The notes: a model not told the origin generated them from the letters alone. Positions 1 to 11,931 are shown, counted from the stretch's first letter. The stretch is 64,000 bases of DNA from Peromyscus leucopus (GCF_004664715.2 NC_051066.1:77351147-77415146); one strand, 5' to 3'. A program made the numbers and translations.

Positions 1-249
1 TGACAACCCTTTGTGGCTGAAGCCAGTTTTGCATGGTTCAGTCTTGCTTTGCAGGGGCAGCTGGAGTCTGCTGTGGGTCTGTGCAGACAGGTAGGGTGCC
101 TCGCCTGAAACAGAATACTGGTTCTCAAAGGGACTGGCTTTCTCAGGTTTGAGAGGGTTTGCCTGGCAACACATGCCCTGATTGGTTCTGATGGACTTGA
201 TGCTATATTTCCACCTTACCATGGTCCACTGGCAGTCCTGAATCCTAGT
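1..249. other. Unannotated sequence
   Basis: No coding signal or recognisable repeat is visible here. It lies in the region upstream of PAMR1. Confidence 0.5.
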
Positions 250-779
250 GTGCCTCCTCAACACAACTCAACCACAGTCTTCTGCTCAAAATCCTCAGTG
301 GCTCCCTGTTCTACTCAGAGAAAACCCTCAGGTCCTGCTCATGGCCCTCCAGGCCCTCCTCCTTCACCCAGCTTCTTTCTGTCCCTCCCTCCACTTAGTG
401 TCCTCCACTCTGTCTAAGACAGGCCTCATAGCCTTTGCTCATCCCTGGAATGCTCATCCTTCTTGAATCTTTGTGGCTTCCTCTCATTCCTTCAAGCATT
501 TGCTCCAATACTACCTTTTCAGTGAGGCCCATTGTCCATGTATTTGAAACAGTAACTCTCTCACTTCCTGTGCCCCTGAGCTCTGTGAACAGTTCCAAAG
601 CACTTATCATCTTTTAATATATTATGAGCTTAACTTATTTACTTTGTTTTCTACTTCTGAAATCGAGCCAGTGAGGACAGCATTTTTGAGTGTTTCCCTC
701 ACTGACATCTCATAGGGATGTTCTTAGAATAATGGTTACATATATAAGACATTTGGGTAATATTTGTTGAATGAGTGAG
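250..779 (+). repeat. LINE-2 (L2) 3'-end relic
   Basis: The order of landmarks matches an L2 3' end. A 'ctcagtggctccctgtt' stretch comes first, then 'cctttgctcatccctggaatgctcatcc', then 'cttcaagcatttgctcc', then an AT-rich 'gcacttatcatctttt' segment. It ends with the typical 'aatatttgttgaatgagtgag'. It is old and strongly diverged. Open frames inside it are not genes. Confidence 0.7.
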
Positions 780-1120
780 AATCATCCTTCCGTGCCCAAC
801 TCCATGTTCTCCAGAGCACACACTCCCAGGGGTGTCCTATGCACATACAAGAATATGCCATTTAAGTTTAAGGCAATTCTTGTATTTTGATAAGCTGTAA
901 CTCCATTGTTAAACACCTCCAGTTAACCAGTTAACACCTGTAACTTCGAAGGGCTGAAGGAATGGTCGTTGTTTCTGTGTAGTAAGTGGGAAAGAACAGG
1001 GCCAGAATCAAAAGAAGTAGGTCATGGGCCATGGAATAGGGAAATAATTCAAGAAAATGCTAAATGGCTCCGACTCTTTATTTGTGATGATGTAAACTTA
1101 GCCAGGGCTACCAAGTAACT
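780..1120. other. Unannotated sequence
   Basis: Nothing recognisable is present apart from ordinary AT-rich unique sequence. Confidence 0.5.
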
Positions 1121-1190
1121 TGATTCTCTCTCCTCTCTCCTCTCTCCCTCCCTCTCCCTCCCTTTCCCCTCTCTCTTCCTTCCCTCCATC
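1121..1190. repeat. Pyrimidine-rich (TCTCTCCC)n tract
   Basis: A 70-bp run made almost only of C and T, with loose tctctccc/tccctccc units. It directly abuts an old B1 copy, as tail-derived tracts often do. Confidence 0.8.
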
Positions 1191-1191
1191 T

Positions 1192-1312
1192 CTCCAAGGT
1201 TGTATAGCCCAGGCTGGCCTAGAACTCACTAAGTAGCCCAGGCTGGCTTCATTCAGACTTGTAGCAATCCTCCTACCTTAGCATCTCAAGTGTTGTGACT
1301 ACAGATGCCAGC
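1192..1312 (-). repeat. B1 SINE relic
   Basis: 'tagcccaggctggcctagaactcacta' followed by 'cctaccttagcatctcaagtgttgtgactacagatgcca' is the reverse complement of a diverged B1. A T-rich stretch follows at 1325-1348. No clean target-site duplication is visible. Confidence 0.75.
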
Positions 1313-1532
1313 CACCAAATGTAGCTTTTTGTCTTTTTTTTTTTTTCCTCTCATTCCTGTGGAATCCACCTCAGTTCTGATAGCAGGAACCAATTGTGTC
1401 CCCAAGGTAGCAGAGGGTGGATGTTCCTGGAATTCTTCAGGATCTCGTTTTGTTGGGTAAAGACAGGACTCCACTTTCTCGTCCTGACTTCTGCAGGCAT
1501 TGAGAATGTGGGTGTCGGCTCTGACCACAGGG

Positions 1533-1588
1533 CTGGCCTTCTGGGTGGATTTTACAGCAGCACATAGATATTTCCTTTTGGCCCAAAT
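1533..1588 (+). repeat. 56-bp direct repeat, copy 1
   Basis: Runs from ctgg to gcccaaat and matches 2137-2192 with three substitutions. The flanks on both sides differ between the copies, so the shared block has sharp edges. Confidence 0.9.
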
Positions 1589-2136
1589 GCCTGGGGTTGG
1601 AGGTCTGGAACATGTATTAGTGGAGTAATGTCTTGGGAGAAAAGGGTGATAGCATGAAAACCCTGGCTGCTATGACAACAGCTGGAATAATAAACAACCT
1701 CTGTCCCCCTAGCAAAATCCTGGAGTTTGGCCTTGTGGCAACATTTGGAAGGGAAATGTGTAATACACCAGTTAGATCTTGTGTTTGGCTTGGGTTCTCT
1801 CTCTCTCTCTCTTTGCTTGTGTTAAAAAGATTTGCCAAGTGCCTCACTGGGCAAATAGAGACAATTACATGCCATCCAACACCTAGGCCACCTTCCTAGA
1901 CATTTTTAAACAACAGTAATTCAGAATATGTGAATTGAGAAGTCAGAACCACCCCTCTCCCTTCTCATACTCACTCTTCCAAAGTAACTGCCATTATAGC
2001 AACCATTATAAAATTCATACACATGTACACACGTACAGTCTCATACACTCACATACACAAATTTTCAACTGGGTTTTTTGTTTTCTGCTTTGAGTAGCCA
2101 GGGCTTAGTGGGGTCTAAGCAATGACTAATGACTCT

Positions 2137-2192
2137 CTGGTCTTCTGGGTGGATTTCACAGCAGCACGTAGATATTTCCTTTTGGCCCAAAT
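2137..2192 (+). repeat. 56-bp direct repeat, copy 2
   Basis: Partner of 1533-1588 with 53 of 56 bases identical, in the same orientation and 604 bp downstream. It does not resemble any common rodent repeat I recognise. Confidence 0.9.
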
Positions 2193-3470
2193 CTTACTTA
2201 CATGTGCTGTAGTGATTCTCCTTTGTAGTTTCTTGAAGGCATCTCAGATGAATTCAGCTTTCTGATCACTGTCACGTGTTTAAAGGTCCACCCCAGTAGA
2301 ATTCAGTCTTCAACCTCTCATTGAATTCATTTTCTCTCTGTACCACTCCACCAAGACCTCTGACTCCAGCTCAGTCCTGACCCATGGTGATGTGATCTAT
2401 TCTTTGAGATTTCTTGTGCCTGATGTCCTTGTAGATATTGGCTCCACTCTAGGTGGAAAAGAGGAAATTAGAAAGGACTAAAGTCTTGCCTCACTATTGT
2501 GTTGTAATCTGTGGCAGGAGCCCATATACTGGCTCTTTGGGAAAATCCCGATTCCCAAACCTAAGCCCAAGCGTTGAGGCATATCTTAGGCTCTACTTGC
2601 CTCCTGGCTCCATTCACCTTTTCATGGAGCTCGTTTGGTCCAGCACATCTTTGATTTGACCAAGAAGGGCACCATCCTTGAATCTCTACACACAAGGACC
2701 TTACTTCAGTCCACCCTCACTTATCTGTGACTCTCTCTTTTGAACTTGGCCATTCATAAGAATGCTTCTACCTGGAGTTTAACTGCTCTTCAAGACTTGT
2801 TTGGGTGATAGCTGGACTCCAGAGTTTTTTGAATGGCCTCATATAAGCTTCCAGGCCATTCTAGGTTTCTTCCCTAGGTTCACCTGAGCCTTATTACATG
2901 AATGTACATCCCTGGTTCATGGGATGTTGCTGGGGATGTAGATGGAGGTGCTGTATGTGTGGATGGATCAGGAACTTGGGTCAAGGCCAGTTGTCATTTT
3001 GTTTCTGCATTCAGAAGTGAGCTCCATTGATTCCAAGAGCCTGTTGCTTGAAGACAACTTTCTAGGTCAGTGTAGAAAAATAGTAAATGGATTATTTAAG
3101 TTGACTTGTACTTTAAAAATATTTAGATAAGAGATCCATAGGTCTCCATGTACTTTCTTGATGTAGGGCTTGAAAATAGTAGGGGTGAACATGTGCACTG
3201 TAGGGAAGTTCATGCCTCCTTTACCAGCCCAGCCTTGCAGGAAGGGAGGGTCCTGACACTGTCCACTATTCCTCTGCTCAGCACCACATGTGGCTCCAGC
3301 CAGCCTCCGGCCTTTTATTCCACTCTACAGGTAGGCACTTCTAGATCCTTATCCACGCCTCCTGGGTGGCCAGGGAAGAGAAACAGGACTGTATCTCTAC
3401 TCCTTTTCATGGCTTTCCAAAGAATTCTTCTGTGCAGGATTTCAACTGAGACCATTTAAATCTTGTGGAG

Positions 3471-3819
<349 letters not shown>

Positions 3820-4365
3820 TGGACCTGAATTTGGTGAACCATTGTCCTATTGATACCGATGACTAAAATGTTTTTTAATAAAATCAGTATTGCAGTGGTT
3901 AACCCTTTAACACATAGTCTCTGGTCATCATACAAATATTCCTAGAAATGTGACTGGTGAGCAAAAGTTACACATATTTTACATTTTGATAGGAGAGATA
4001 TTTTGTGTTTTAATAGGTAGACTCAAATTGCCATTAAAAATTGTGGCAATTTACACTGGTTCTAAGTCCTCTCCCCCAATGCTTCCCTGCACCGTGTATT
4101 GTCAAGCTAAGCTAATTGGGTCTATTCCAATCTAATTGATGAAAAATGATCCCATTCCTGTTTTAATTTGCATTTCTGAGATCGCTAATGAAGTTGAACA
4201 TTATTTCATGGGTTTACTAGTCATTTGCAACTTGTGAATTGTTTATATCCTCTGATAATTTTTCTTGTTTTATGTTTAGAACTTGTGTTCTTTAGTCATA
4301 ACGGCTTGCCTGTAAGATATATGGCAAATATTTTCCTGCCATCTGTGAATCTCAAGATGCTTTCA
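3820..4365 (-). repeat. Ancient L1 (L1M-like) 3'-end relic
   Basis: Read on the minus strand this is a decayed LINE-1 3' region. Landmarks on + are 'ggtgaaccattgtcctattgat', 'tttacattttgatag', 'ttttaatttgcatttctgagat' and 'aatgaagttgaacattatttcatggg'. The same signature recurs, better preserved, in the younger L1 at 54868-59355. No open frame survives. Confidence 0.7.
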
Positions 4366-4404
4366 TAATAAACAGACAGATGACTGAAGCCAAAAGTTTA
4401 TTCT

Positions 4405-4556
4405 TTTATTTTTATTTTTTTTTAACAGTGTCTTGTTATACAGCCAAGGCTGGCTGGAACTCATTCTGTAACTCAGCCTGTCCTTGAACTTGTGATGATT
4501 TTCCTGCCTCAGCTTCTTGTTCTTGAGTTACATTTACAAGCAAGCATGTGTTTGGC
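4405..4556 (-). repeat. B1 SINE relic
   Basis: A T-rich tail at 4405-4424 is followed by 'tacagccaaggctggctggaactcattctgtaactcagcctgtccttgaac' and a B1-like 'cctgcctcagcttctt' segment in reverse orientation. It is heavily diverged. Confidence 0.7.
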
Positions 4557-4850
4557 TCTGTGTGTGGGCTCTGTGTGAGTGCACATGTGTATAGACTAAC
4601 ACCAGGTGTTATCCCTCCTTCACTTTGTGTTTTTGAGATATGTTTTCTCACTGCTCCACAGTTTGAGCTTAAGTACGCTAGTCTGGCTGGCCACAGAGTC
4701 CCGGTGACCCACCCATCTCTGCTTCCTGGTTCTGTGATTATAAACATGTGCCTCCATGCCTGGGATGTTTATGGGGGCTCTGGGGATTGAACTCAAGTCC
4801 TCATGCTTGTTCAGCGGGCACTTATGACTGAGTTGGCTCTTTGGCCCCAG
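4557..4850 (-). repeat. B4-type SINE
   Basis: Reverse-orientation B4 layout: a TG-rich head, a B1-like centre, then 'ggggattgaactcaagtcctcatgcttg', which is the complement of a tRNA-derived promoter segment. It ends with 'actgagttggctctttggcccc'. Confidence 0.65.
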
Positions 4851-4941
4851 GATTACTTCAGGTTGTTGTTTCTGGAAAATATTAGTGTGTTAGTCAAAAT
4901 AGACTGGCTATCCACACATCTGTTGTTTCAATCAGTAAAGG

Positions 4942-5097
4942 TTTCCTTTCTTCTCTTTCTTTCTGTTCTCCTTCCTTCCCTCCTTCCTCCCCCTCTCTCT
5001 CTTCCTTTCTCTGTTCCTTTTCCTTCCTTCCTCCCTCCCTCCCTCCCTTCTTTCTTTCTCTCTCTCTCTCTCTCTTTCTCTCTTTCTTTCTTTCTTT

Positions 5098-5162
<65 letters not shown>

Positions 5163-5163
5163 T
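4942..5163. repeat. Polypyrimidine tract with (TTTC)n
   Basis: About 220 bp on the + strand that is nearly all C and T. The last 75 bp are a regular tttc repeat. A polypurine tract on the same strand follows about 110 bp later. Confidence 0.95.
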
Positions 5164-5274
5164 TAACTATAAAACAGACAACAGGGTGTTCATGGTAATC
5201 AGTTTCCTAGAACTAACTCTTGGGTTTAGGATCCTTTTATTCTGTAACTCTGTTCTCCTCTAAGTATTGTTCAG

Positions 5275-5395
5275 CTGGAGATGGAGAGGGAGAAGGAAGA
5301 GGAAGTGGAGGGTAAGGGAGGGGGAGAGAGAGACAGAGAAACAGAGAGATAGAAACAGAGAGACAGAAAGACAGAGACAGAGACAGAGACAAAGA
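5275..5395. repeat. Polypurine GA-rich tract
   Basis: About 120 bp rich in gaga, ggag and the hexamer agacag, broken by only a few pyrimidines. The R/E/Q-rich frame through it is an artefact. Confidence 0.92.
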
Positions 5396-8214
5396 CTTTC
5401 TCTTGATGTTTTTCTGGCCAGGCTTGGAAGAAGGACACATTACTTTCCCTATATTTTTCTGGCTAAAACACAAATATATGGCAAGAGAGACTATCTCTGA
5501 AGTCTACCTATGAACCTGCAGGAGCAGGTGAACACAGTTGATCATGTAACTTAAATTAACAGACCGACAACTGAGTGGCTGTACTTAATTTTCCATAGTT
5601 GTCTTGTGTTTCTGGAGAATGCCAAGTGGTCCTTCAGAAGAACACAGGATGATCCTTGAGAAAGACACTTCGGAACACAGAGGTCCATTTGAATGCCAAG
5701 AATCATGACTCCCTCATTCCTGTCTATGAAGAAGTCTTCTATAACAAAAATTATTTAAGGTATTCTGTAGTCACATTACAGGGGTAAGAGGTAATTCGTC
5801 AGTTCTAAAAATAGTCTGGAGGTCTACCTGCCTTTCTCAGAAGTGTTTAAAGATGTGTGAAAAACAGTGATTGAACAGAAATGTTGGGATCAAACGGCCT
5901 CTGTAAGACTTGGGGCTAGGGATGATAAGATGGGGATGTGCTTGGCTGAGAGTGCACAGGTCAAGCTAGAGCCAGGGTAGAGCTGAAATCAGTATCTGTC
6001 AGGGTTGGGAGCCAATGTAGGGGACTTGGGTGAGCCTTTGAAACGTAATTCTTGTAAAGGAATGACTTCTAAAAAATACGTTAAGAAGGAAGGAAGAGAA
6101 ACCAAGACAGACTATAGCTAGGTCTTCTGACTTCTGGGCAACGTGAGTGAGGTGATGGCCTAGGTCGGTGATAGAAACAGCGCCCACAGTCACTTCCAAA
6201 AGTGGAATGTAGGGTTTCCACACACACACAACAATTTGATCTGGCTCTCTTCAGTAGCCTTGATGGCTCTTCTACACTTTTGGAAGTGAGATTGTGAACT
6301 CATGTCTCTATGTCATTGGGAAGCAGTGCGTTATCATCTGGTTTACTGAGATTGGACCTTGGTAGTGGAGCCTCCAAAAGTATTTGATTAGCTAGAGGAC
6401 TGGTCTCTGTTTCCCTGTTTGTTAAACCCGAGCACTCATGGGAATGCCTTTGGAAGTCTCCACCAACACACGCATTGTGTGTGATAGGAAGCTGAAGTCA
6501 GCAAGAGTCCTGACCTGTTTTCTTTACTAAGAGTAAGAACCAAGTGAAGGAAGATGGCAATGTCTCTCAGAGCTTTAGGTTCTCTTGATGTCCATGATTT
6601 GAGCAAGTCATTGTCTCTACCTGAGGCTGCATTACCATCTGAAAAACTGGGGTACAGTTGGTAGGGTGATTTGTCCTTTTATCTTCGATTTTCTAAATCT
6701 AAAGACAGTGTGTGAAACATGACTTTGTGGGAGAAGGTGAGCTCTACCATGATGCATTCTGGGTAGTCCTCCATGTCTGGGTTCATGTATAATCCAGTGG
6801 TCTTTACATTCCTTGTGGCTGCTCAGAGATCATAATGACCTCCTCCTCATTCACACTGGAAGGTCAGGATGTCTAAGGGCAAATTCTGTCCCCTGATTTG
6901 TTGTGGTGGCTTTACCTAACATTCTTCACATTCCACACCCAGTTATATCTGCTCTTAGAGCCCCAAGTATCCCCACAGAGATGGCATTGGGCAGTTGCTA
7001 TAGACATAAGTACATGTCTTTGTTTTCCTGTGTTACAAAGTTTGGAGAGTAGCAAAAAGTCCTTTAGTGACTTTTAGCTCAGAGGGTCTAACCATCAGTT
7101 CTGTGAAAGATGTGAATAGTGGCTTTTTCAAACTGGCTGAATACTTGGTGGAGGTAGACTATATACGTGATAGGTCCTGGGGGCTATGTTGGAGAATGCA
7201 TTTGTCCCAAGTAAGCTAAGAGGTGAGGAGTGTGAGAATCAAGCGTGTATTGGCAGGAGTCACAGATCTTTAGAACCAGACAGATGCCTGAGGAGGTTTT
7301 AGTTTCCATTTATTGGCTCAAAATATGTCTACCATTTCCAAAAACCCAGGCTTCACTGTTTGGGGATTATATTGGGCTAAAGGTGGTCCAGGTGCTTGAT
7401 GTGTTTTATCCTGTACATTCCCCCATTTAATCCACCAAGCAGGGCAGGACAGTAGTTAGAAAAGACAGTGTTGTTTGTTTAACTAGCTAGCACAGCCTCA
7501 GCTGATAATCATTTTCACGTTCATCTGGCTTGTCCCCTTCCCCTTTGTAAAGGCACATATGGGTGAGATAAGATAATCTACAAACCCCAAGGGAAATGTG
7601 TGAGTGTGGAGCTCACATGAGGTAAAGAAAATTTCCCAGCAGAACTGTTTCAATCAGGCAACACAGCCTGGTCTCTGACAACTTCAGGGAAGGGTTTTCT
7701 TACCATCCTTTTGTGTATGCGCAGGTGGCCAGATATAGAATAAATGTATGGTTCTGAGGTTTCCCTGTGATACTCATGATGTCTGTTCACAGTACTAAAA
7801 GGCTCTCCTAGAGAGTGAGGCCCCATAATGCCCATCTGCAACTCGACACATGCCATTCTAATTTTCTGATGCTATAAATCTTACCTTGTTGCTTAATTTT
7901 TGTCATTTAACACAGATTTTGAGGCTCATTGCAATTCCTAGACATAAATTATCACATCTGACTGCTGCATAATGTTTCAATACCTCTTAAGGCCAAGCCC
8001 TCTGCAGATAGGCAATTATATTGCCTCCAATAATGAACTTCAATGTCTAGCTAGCACATCACTCAAAGTACATTCTTCCAGTTGCCTTACTCCAAAATGC
8101 AATTTGTTCTTACATGTTTAGTGCTTTCTTAAGTATGCTCAAGCATTCACTCATTGCTTTCTTAAATAGTAACTTTCCCTCAAGCAGATACTAAGGGGCT
8201 GCCTTGCAAAATGT
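5396..8214. other. Mostly unique sequence
   Basis: No convincing exon is visible. Around 6560-6680 there is a weak MIR-like segment ('gcaagtcattgtctctacctgaggctgc...ccatctgaaaaactgggg'). Around 7860-8110 there is an AT-rich, possibly L1-derived stretch. The remainder looks like ordinary unique intergenic DNA. Confidence 0.4.
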
Positions 8215-8345
8215 TTGCCAGTATAAATGAGATCATGTATATGAAGTGCTTAGCACATTATCTGGCTAACGGGAAATTCTCAATAGATGGAATAAGCTCT
8301 CCAGAGCCTAGAACACATTAGAACTTTAATAAATACCAATTATAG
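8215..8345 (+). repeat. MIR-like 3' fragment
   Basis: 'ataaatgagatcatgtatatgaagtgcttagcacattatctgg' followed by 'ctcaatagatgg' matches the end of an ancient MIR SINE in forward orientation. Confidence 0.6.
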
Positions 8346-8461
8346 TAATGAGTGTTTGATTACCTCTGGTGATCTGGGGTCTACTTCTCCATAAAGCTAG
8401 GTCCCGGAACATTTGAAACATGAGGTATGCAGAAGATGGTAATTACCAAGTCACCATTAAT

Positions 8462-8650
8462 CCTTCCAAATTATTCCCCTTTCACAGATGGCGAAACTGA
8501 AACTCATAGAGATTACACATCCTGCTTATGATCATTCAGCATCTTTAGTGGCAGAACTGGGGCTCAAACTTCAGCCTAAAGTCAAAGCTTTTATTTTTAA
8601 CTATCCTGCAATATTGTCAGCCTGGGGGAATGTATTCAAATTTTGCTATT
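8462..8650 (-). repeat. MIR SINE relic
   Basis: 'cctttcacagatggcgaaactgaaactcatagagatta' followed by 'gtggcagaactggggctcaaact' is the reverse complement of MIR. It is one of many MIRs in the window. Confidence 0.8.
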
Positions 8651-9732
8651 TCAGCAACAATAGTTATGATTTTCTATTTGGGTGGATAATGATTATTAAG
8701 TAATGCTTTCTAAGACCTAATATGTGTTAAACCCTGCCAGGACTATTTTTAGAGTACATTTGTGAATCTTAGGGTACATCTTTTAAAGCCTCTTTTAGAT
8801 AAATGCATCTGTGGAGATATAGATAGATCAGTAGAAGCCACGCTGGTTTCTAGCCTCCGCTTGTTCCCTAATCAAGGCACTTATACACAGCTTACAAACG
8901 GCCCAGGTGTACTTGGCACCCTGGGGGCTTTCTGTAACATGGAATGTGTCTCTCCACAACAATCCTATGAGTAAGTTCAATTCCACGTCACAGAGCAAGA
9001 CTGAAGTTCATTGTTGTGGCATGTCCAGTGTTTTGTAGGTCTGGTAATACATGGTTCAGTGTTTCCCAAGTTGGAGTCCTCTCACTCAAAAGTGCTTAAA
9101 TATAAAGTGGCTTGACTTGGGTGGGGTCACACTGGAAGACTCTGGCTCAGAATTCAAGAATCACTGCTAGAATCTTCCAAGTTGGACAACTAAGGTTCCT
9201 TTGAGCCCATAGGAACCCTTTGCTTTGATGTAGCTATTTCTTTGGTGAGGGATGTGTTTGGTTCTTCCTCAGTTATTTGCAGAAGAGGAAATTCTAGGCA
9301 GATGATGAGAAAGTACCAGTGACTTGAGAATGTGAAGTGGGTGCTTGTAAGATGTGGACAGCTCCCAGAATAGGTGGGGGATCAAGTTTGGTGAGTAAAC
9401 TGTGCTGGATCTTGTAAGAGGCACCCGCATGTATGGGGAGTGGGGGTGGGAGTGCTTGATCCACAGAGAGCCAGGACATCTTGCTGGAAGTTGAGCAGAA
9501 ATGGTTGACACACTGCTGGGGTCTGTGATTAGGATTCTGGGATCCAAAGAAAGCCAGAATGGAGTCACTGCCTGGCTTTGTTTTACAGAGGCCATAGGAG
9601 AAACTGGGAAAGATGTGATCATCATTACAAAATCTAGGACGTACTGTTGGGGTTTTATAGGGTTAAAGTGGTCTAGATACATTGAGAAGAATGCTGAACC
9701 TGGTTTTCTTTTCCTTTATTATTATATTGTCT
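8651..9732. other. Mostly unique sequence
   Basis: No supported feature. The 137-aa minus-strand frame at 9269-9682 has no recognisable domain and no start context or splice structure worth annotating. Confidence 0.4.
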
Positions 9733-9940
9733 TTATCATTTTTTTTTTTGTGTGTGTGTGATGTGTGAGTGTAGGTACAAGCATACCACAGTGTGTATGA
9801 AAGCAGCTAGAAGACAACTATGTGGAGTCAGTTCTCTTTTTTCATCTTTATGTGAATATAACTCCAAAAGTGGAACTCAGTGGTTAGGCGTGGGTAGGAA
9901 GTACCTTTGCCCAATGAGCCATTTCACCAACCCTGAGTCT
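9733..9940 (-). repeat. B2/B3-type SINE
   Basis: A T-run and TG-rich head are followed by 'agaagacaactatgtggagtcag' and 'ccaatgagccatttcaccaaccct', the complement of a tRNA-derived SINE head. It is diverged. Confidence 0.6.
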
Positions 9941-10360
9941 GTATTTCTGACCCCATGAAATCTACGCGAAGTCTCGGTTTCCACTCTTATTCATCACAAG
10001 TTTCAGCCTGTGCCCTTCAGTTTCACCATGACTCACCTCGGACCTGCACTTGACCTCCTCCTCCTGGGAGTTGCAGAGATAAATCTGTGACTTCTTGGAT
10101 GGTGGGCCAAGACTTCTGTCTGGCTGTGGCCCAGCACTGACACAACTCCTGAGCCCAGCAGGGCAGAGGCAGCAGCTTCACCACCGCCTGGAACAGGGTT
10201 GAGGTGCTCTGGTTGTGGAAAGATGTGCAACCTAAGGCAAGAAAGAGAAGTGAATTATATCCCTCCTTCTGGAGTTTTCCCTGACTCCTTAGTTCTCACT
10301 CGACCTTGGCCACACATATAGTCACCTTGGACTATGGTTATGTCTTATTATTTTAAAAAG

Positions 10361-10392
10361 TATGTACATGCATGCATGCATGTGTGCACGCA

Positions 10393-10440
<48 letters not shown>
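10361..10440. repeat. 80-bp alternating pyrimidine-purine tract
   Basis: Every step from 10361 to 10440 alternates pyrimidine and purine. It includes catgcatgcatgcatg, gcacgcacacgtg and a long (GT)n. It forms the TG-rich part of the SINE that follows. Confidence 0.95.
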
Positions 10441-10442
<2 letters not shown>

Positions 10443-10592
10443 TAGACATGTATGCACCATGGCACTTGTAGGGGTCACCAGACAACTTGCAAGGAATCAC
10501 TTCTCTCCTTCTACTGTGAGGGTCCTGAGGATTGAACTCAAGTCATTAGGCTTGGTGGCAGATGTCATTAACCACTAACCCATCTTGTCAGC
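10441..10592 (-). repeat. tRNA-derived rodent SINE (B2/B4 group)
   Basis: 'ggggtcaccagacaacttgcaa', 'gaggattgaactcaagtcattaggcttggtggca' and 'taaccactaacccatcttgtcagc' form the complement of a SINE head. The (GT)n at 10396-10440 belongs to its 3' end. Confidence 0.65.
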
Positions 10593-10602
10593 TGCTGGTA
10601 CT

Positions 10603-10660
10603 GTGATGATGATGATGATAATGATGATGATGAGCATGATCATGAGGAAGATGAGGATGC
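10603..10660. repeat. Imperfect (GAT)n trinucleotide repeat
   Basis: gatgatgatgatgataatgatgatgatgag continues with imperfect gat/gag triplets. Confidence 0.9.
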
Positions 10661-10979
10661 GGATTTTAATGCTTGCTCCTACCACCAATTTTTTAAATTT
10701 AATTGCCACAGGGAAAATCTAGATTTTCATAATTTTAAAAGTTGCCCTGGTGGTTGAATGTACCCCCATAGTCCTGTTAACATTAGGTTCTGAGACAGGC
10801 TAACAAGGGCCTCGGCTCTGGCCGGCTTTTTCAGGATTACTTTGGACAAATCAGAGCTTCTTTGAGCTTCATTTATTTTTTCCTTGGTAAAATCAGGTAA
10901 AACCAGAAAAGTACCACTCCTGGAGATGGCTGATGGGCCAGGTGCATGATGCTTGCGTGGGTCCCTAACATCCCTCAAA

Positions 10980-11184
10980 TGCCTGTGTATTAAAAGGTTG
11001 GTCCCTCGATTCTAATGAGAGATTGTGGAAACTTCAAGTATGGCCTAGTGGGAGGTTTTAGGTCTTGGGGGTATGCCTTTAGAGGGTACAGTGGAACATC
11101 CCAGCCCCTGTCCCCCTTTGTTCCTACATAAGAGGTGGATGGGTTCCTCTCATCACCTGCAGAGGGGCAACAGGGCCCAGTGAC
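10980..11184 (+). mobile_element. ERVL-MaLR-type LTR relic, 5' part
   Basis: 'ggttctaatgagagattgtgg'-like sequence and 'ggcctagtgggaggttttaggtcttgggggtatgcctttagagggtac' match an old MLT/MT-type LTR in forward orientation. The element is interrupted at 11185 by another LTR and resumes at 11536. Confidence 0.6.
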
Positions 11185-11535
11185 TGTGGTGTAAAGGCTA
11201 GTGATAACTGTCAACGCCATACAACCTAGAGTCATTGGAAGGGCATTGGAAGTCATGTCTGTGACGGATTATCTTGATTATGTTAGTTGAGGTGGGAAGA
11301 CCCATTGAACCATTTCCTGGCTGGAATCCTGGACTGATTAAGAAAAGGATCTGGGATGCAGTATCCATGTGTTCCTTGCTGTCTGTTTTCTTGATGATGG
11401 GGTGTAACCAGCTACTTCAAGCTCCTGTACCCTTGCCTCCTTGCCCATGGTGGACTGTTACCTTAAACTGTTTCCCCCTTAAGTTGTTCTTATCATGCTC
11501 TTTTTCTTCATAGCAACAGACAAGAAACTAAGACA
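11185..11535 (+). mobile_element. ERVL-MaLR-type LTR nested in an older LTR
   Basis: Begins TGTGGTG, contains 'gataactgtcaacgcc' and 'attatcttgatta...gttgaggtgggaagaccca', and ends with the typical MaLR '...actaagaca'. About 351 bp. No exact target-site duplication is visible, so the borders are approximate. Family naming (MT/ORR1 group) is by eye. Confidence 0.6.
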
Positions 11536-11636
11536 CATAGACTGAAACCTTTGAAGCCGTGAACCAAAGTGAATCTTGCCCCTTTATAAGCTGATTATCT
11601 TGAGTGTCTGTGACAGTAACAGAGAGCTGACTAACA
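11536..11636 (+). mobile_element. ERVL-MaLR-type LTR relic, 3' part
   Basis: 'agactgaaacctttgaagccgtgaacc', then 'ctttataagctgattatct', then 'cagtaacagagagctgactaaca'. This is the expected continuation of the LTR broken off at 11184. Confidence 0.6.
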
Positions 11637-11860
11637 TGGCGTCCAGACGCCAACATCAACTGTTCTTATTTTTCTTCTTATGCTTATAAGATGGTACTGC
11701 CCTCCACCTCCACCTTTGAAATGCAGTTACTTTGATATGAGTTAGACAATCTGAAGAAACATGGAATGAGGAGAAAGGTGCAGGGCTAAAGTTTTAACAA
11801 GATGATTAAATAGAATAAGTTTGCATCTAGGGACCCCACCTACATATTCTGTCCCCAAGG

Positions 11861-11931
11861 TTTTTTTTTGTTTTTTTTTTGTTTTTTTTGTTTTTGTTTT
11901 TTGTTTTGTTTGTTTGTTTTGTTTTGTTTTT
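11861..11931. repeat. T-rich (GTTTT)n low-complexity tract
   Basis: Long T runs broken by single G bases. It may be the degraded tail of a minus-strand SINE, but no SINE body is recognisable next to it. Confidence 0.85.

Noticed and set aside
9269..9682. 137-codon minus-strand frame in unique sequence
   Set aside because: No recognisable domain, no splice pattern and no CpG-rich promoter nearby.
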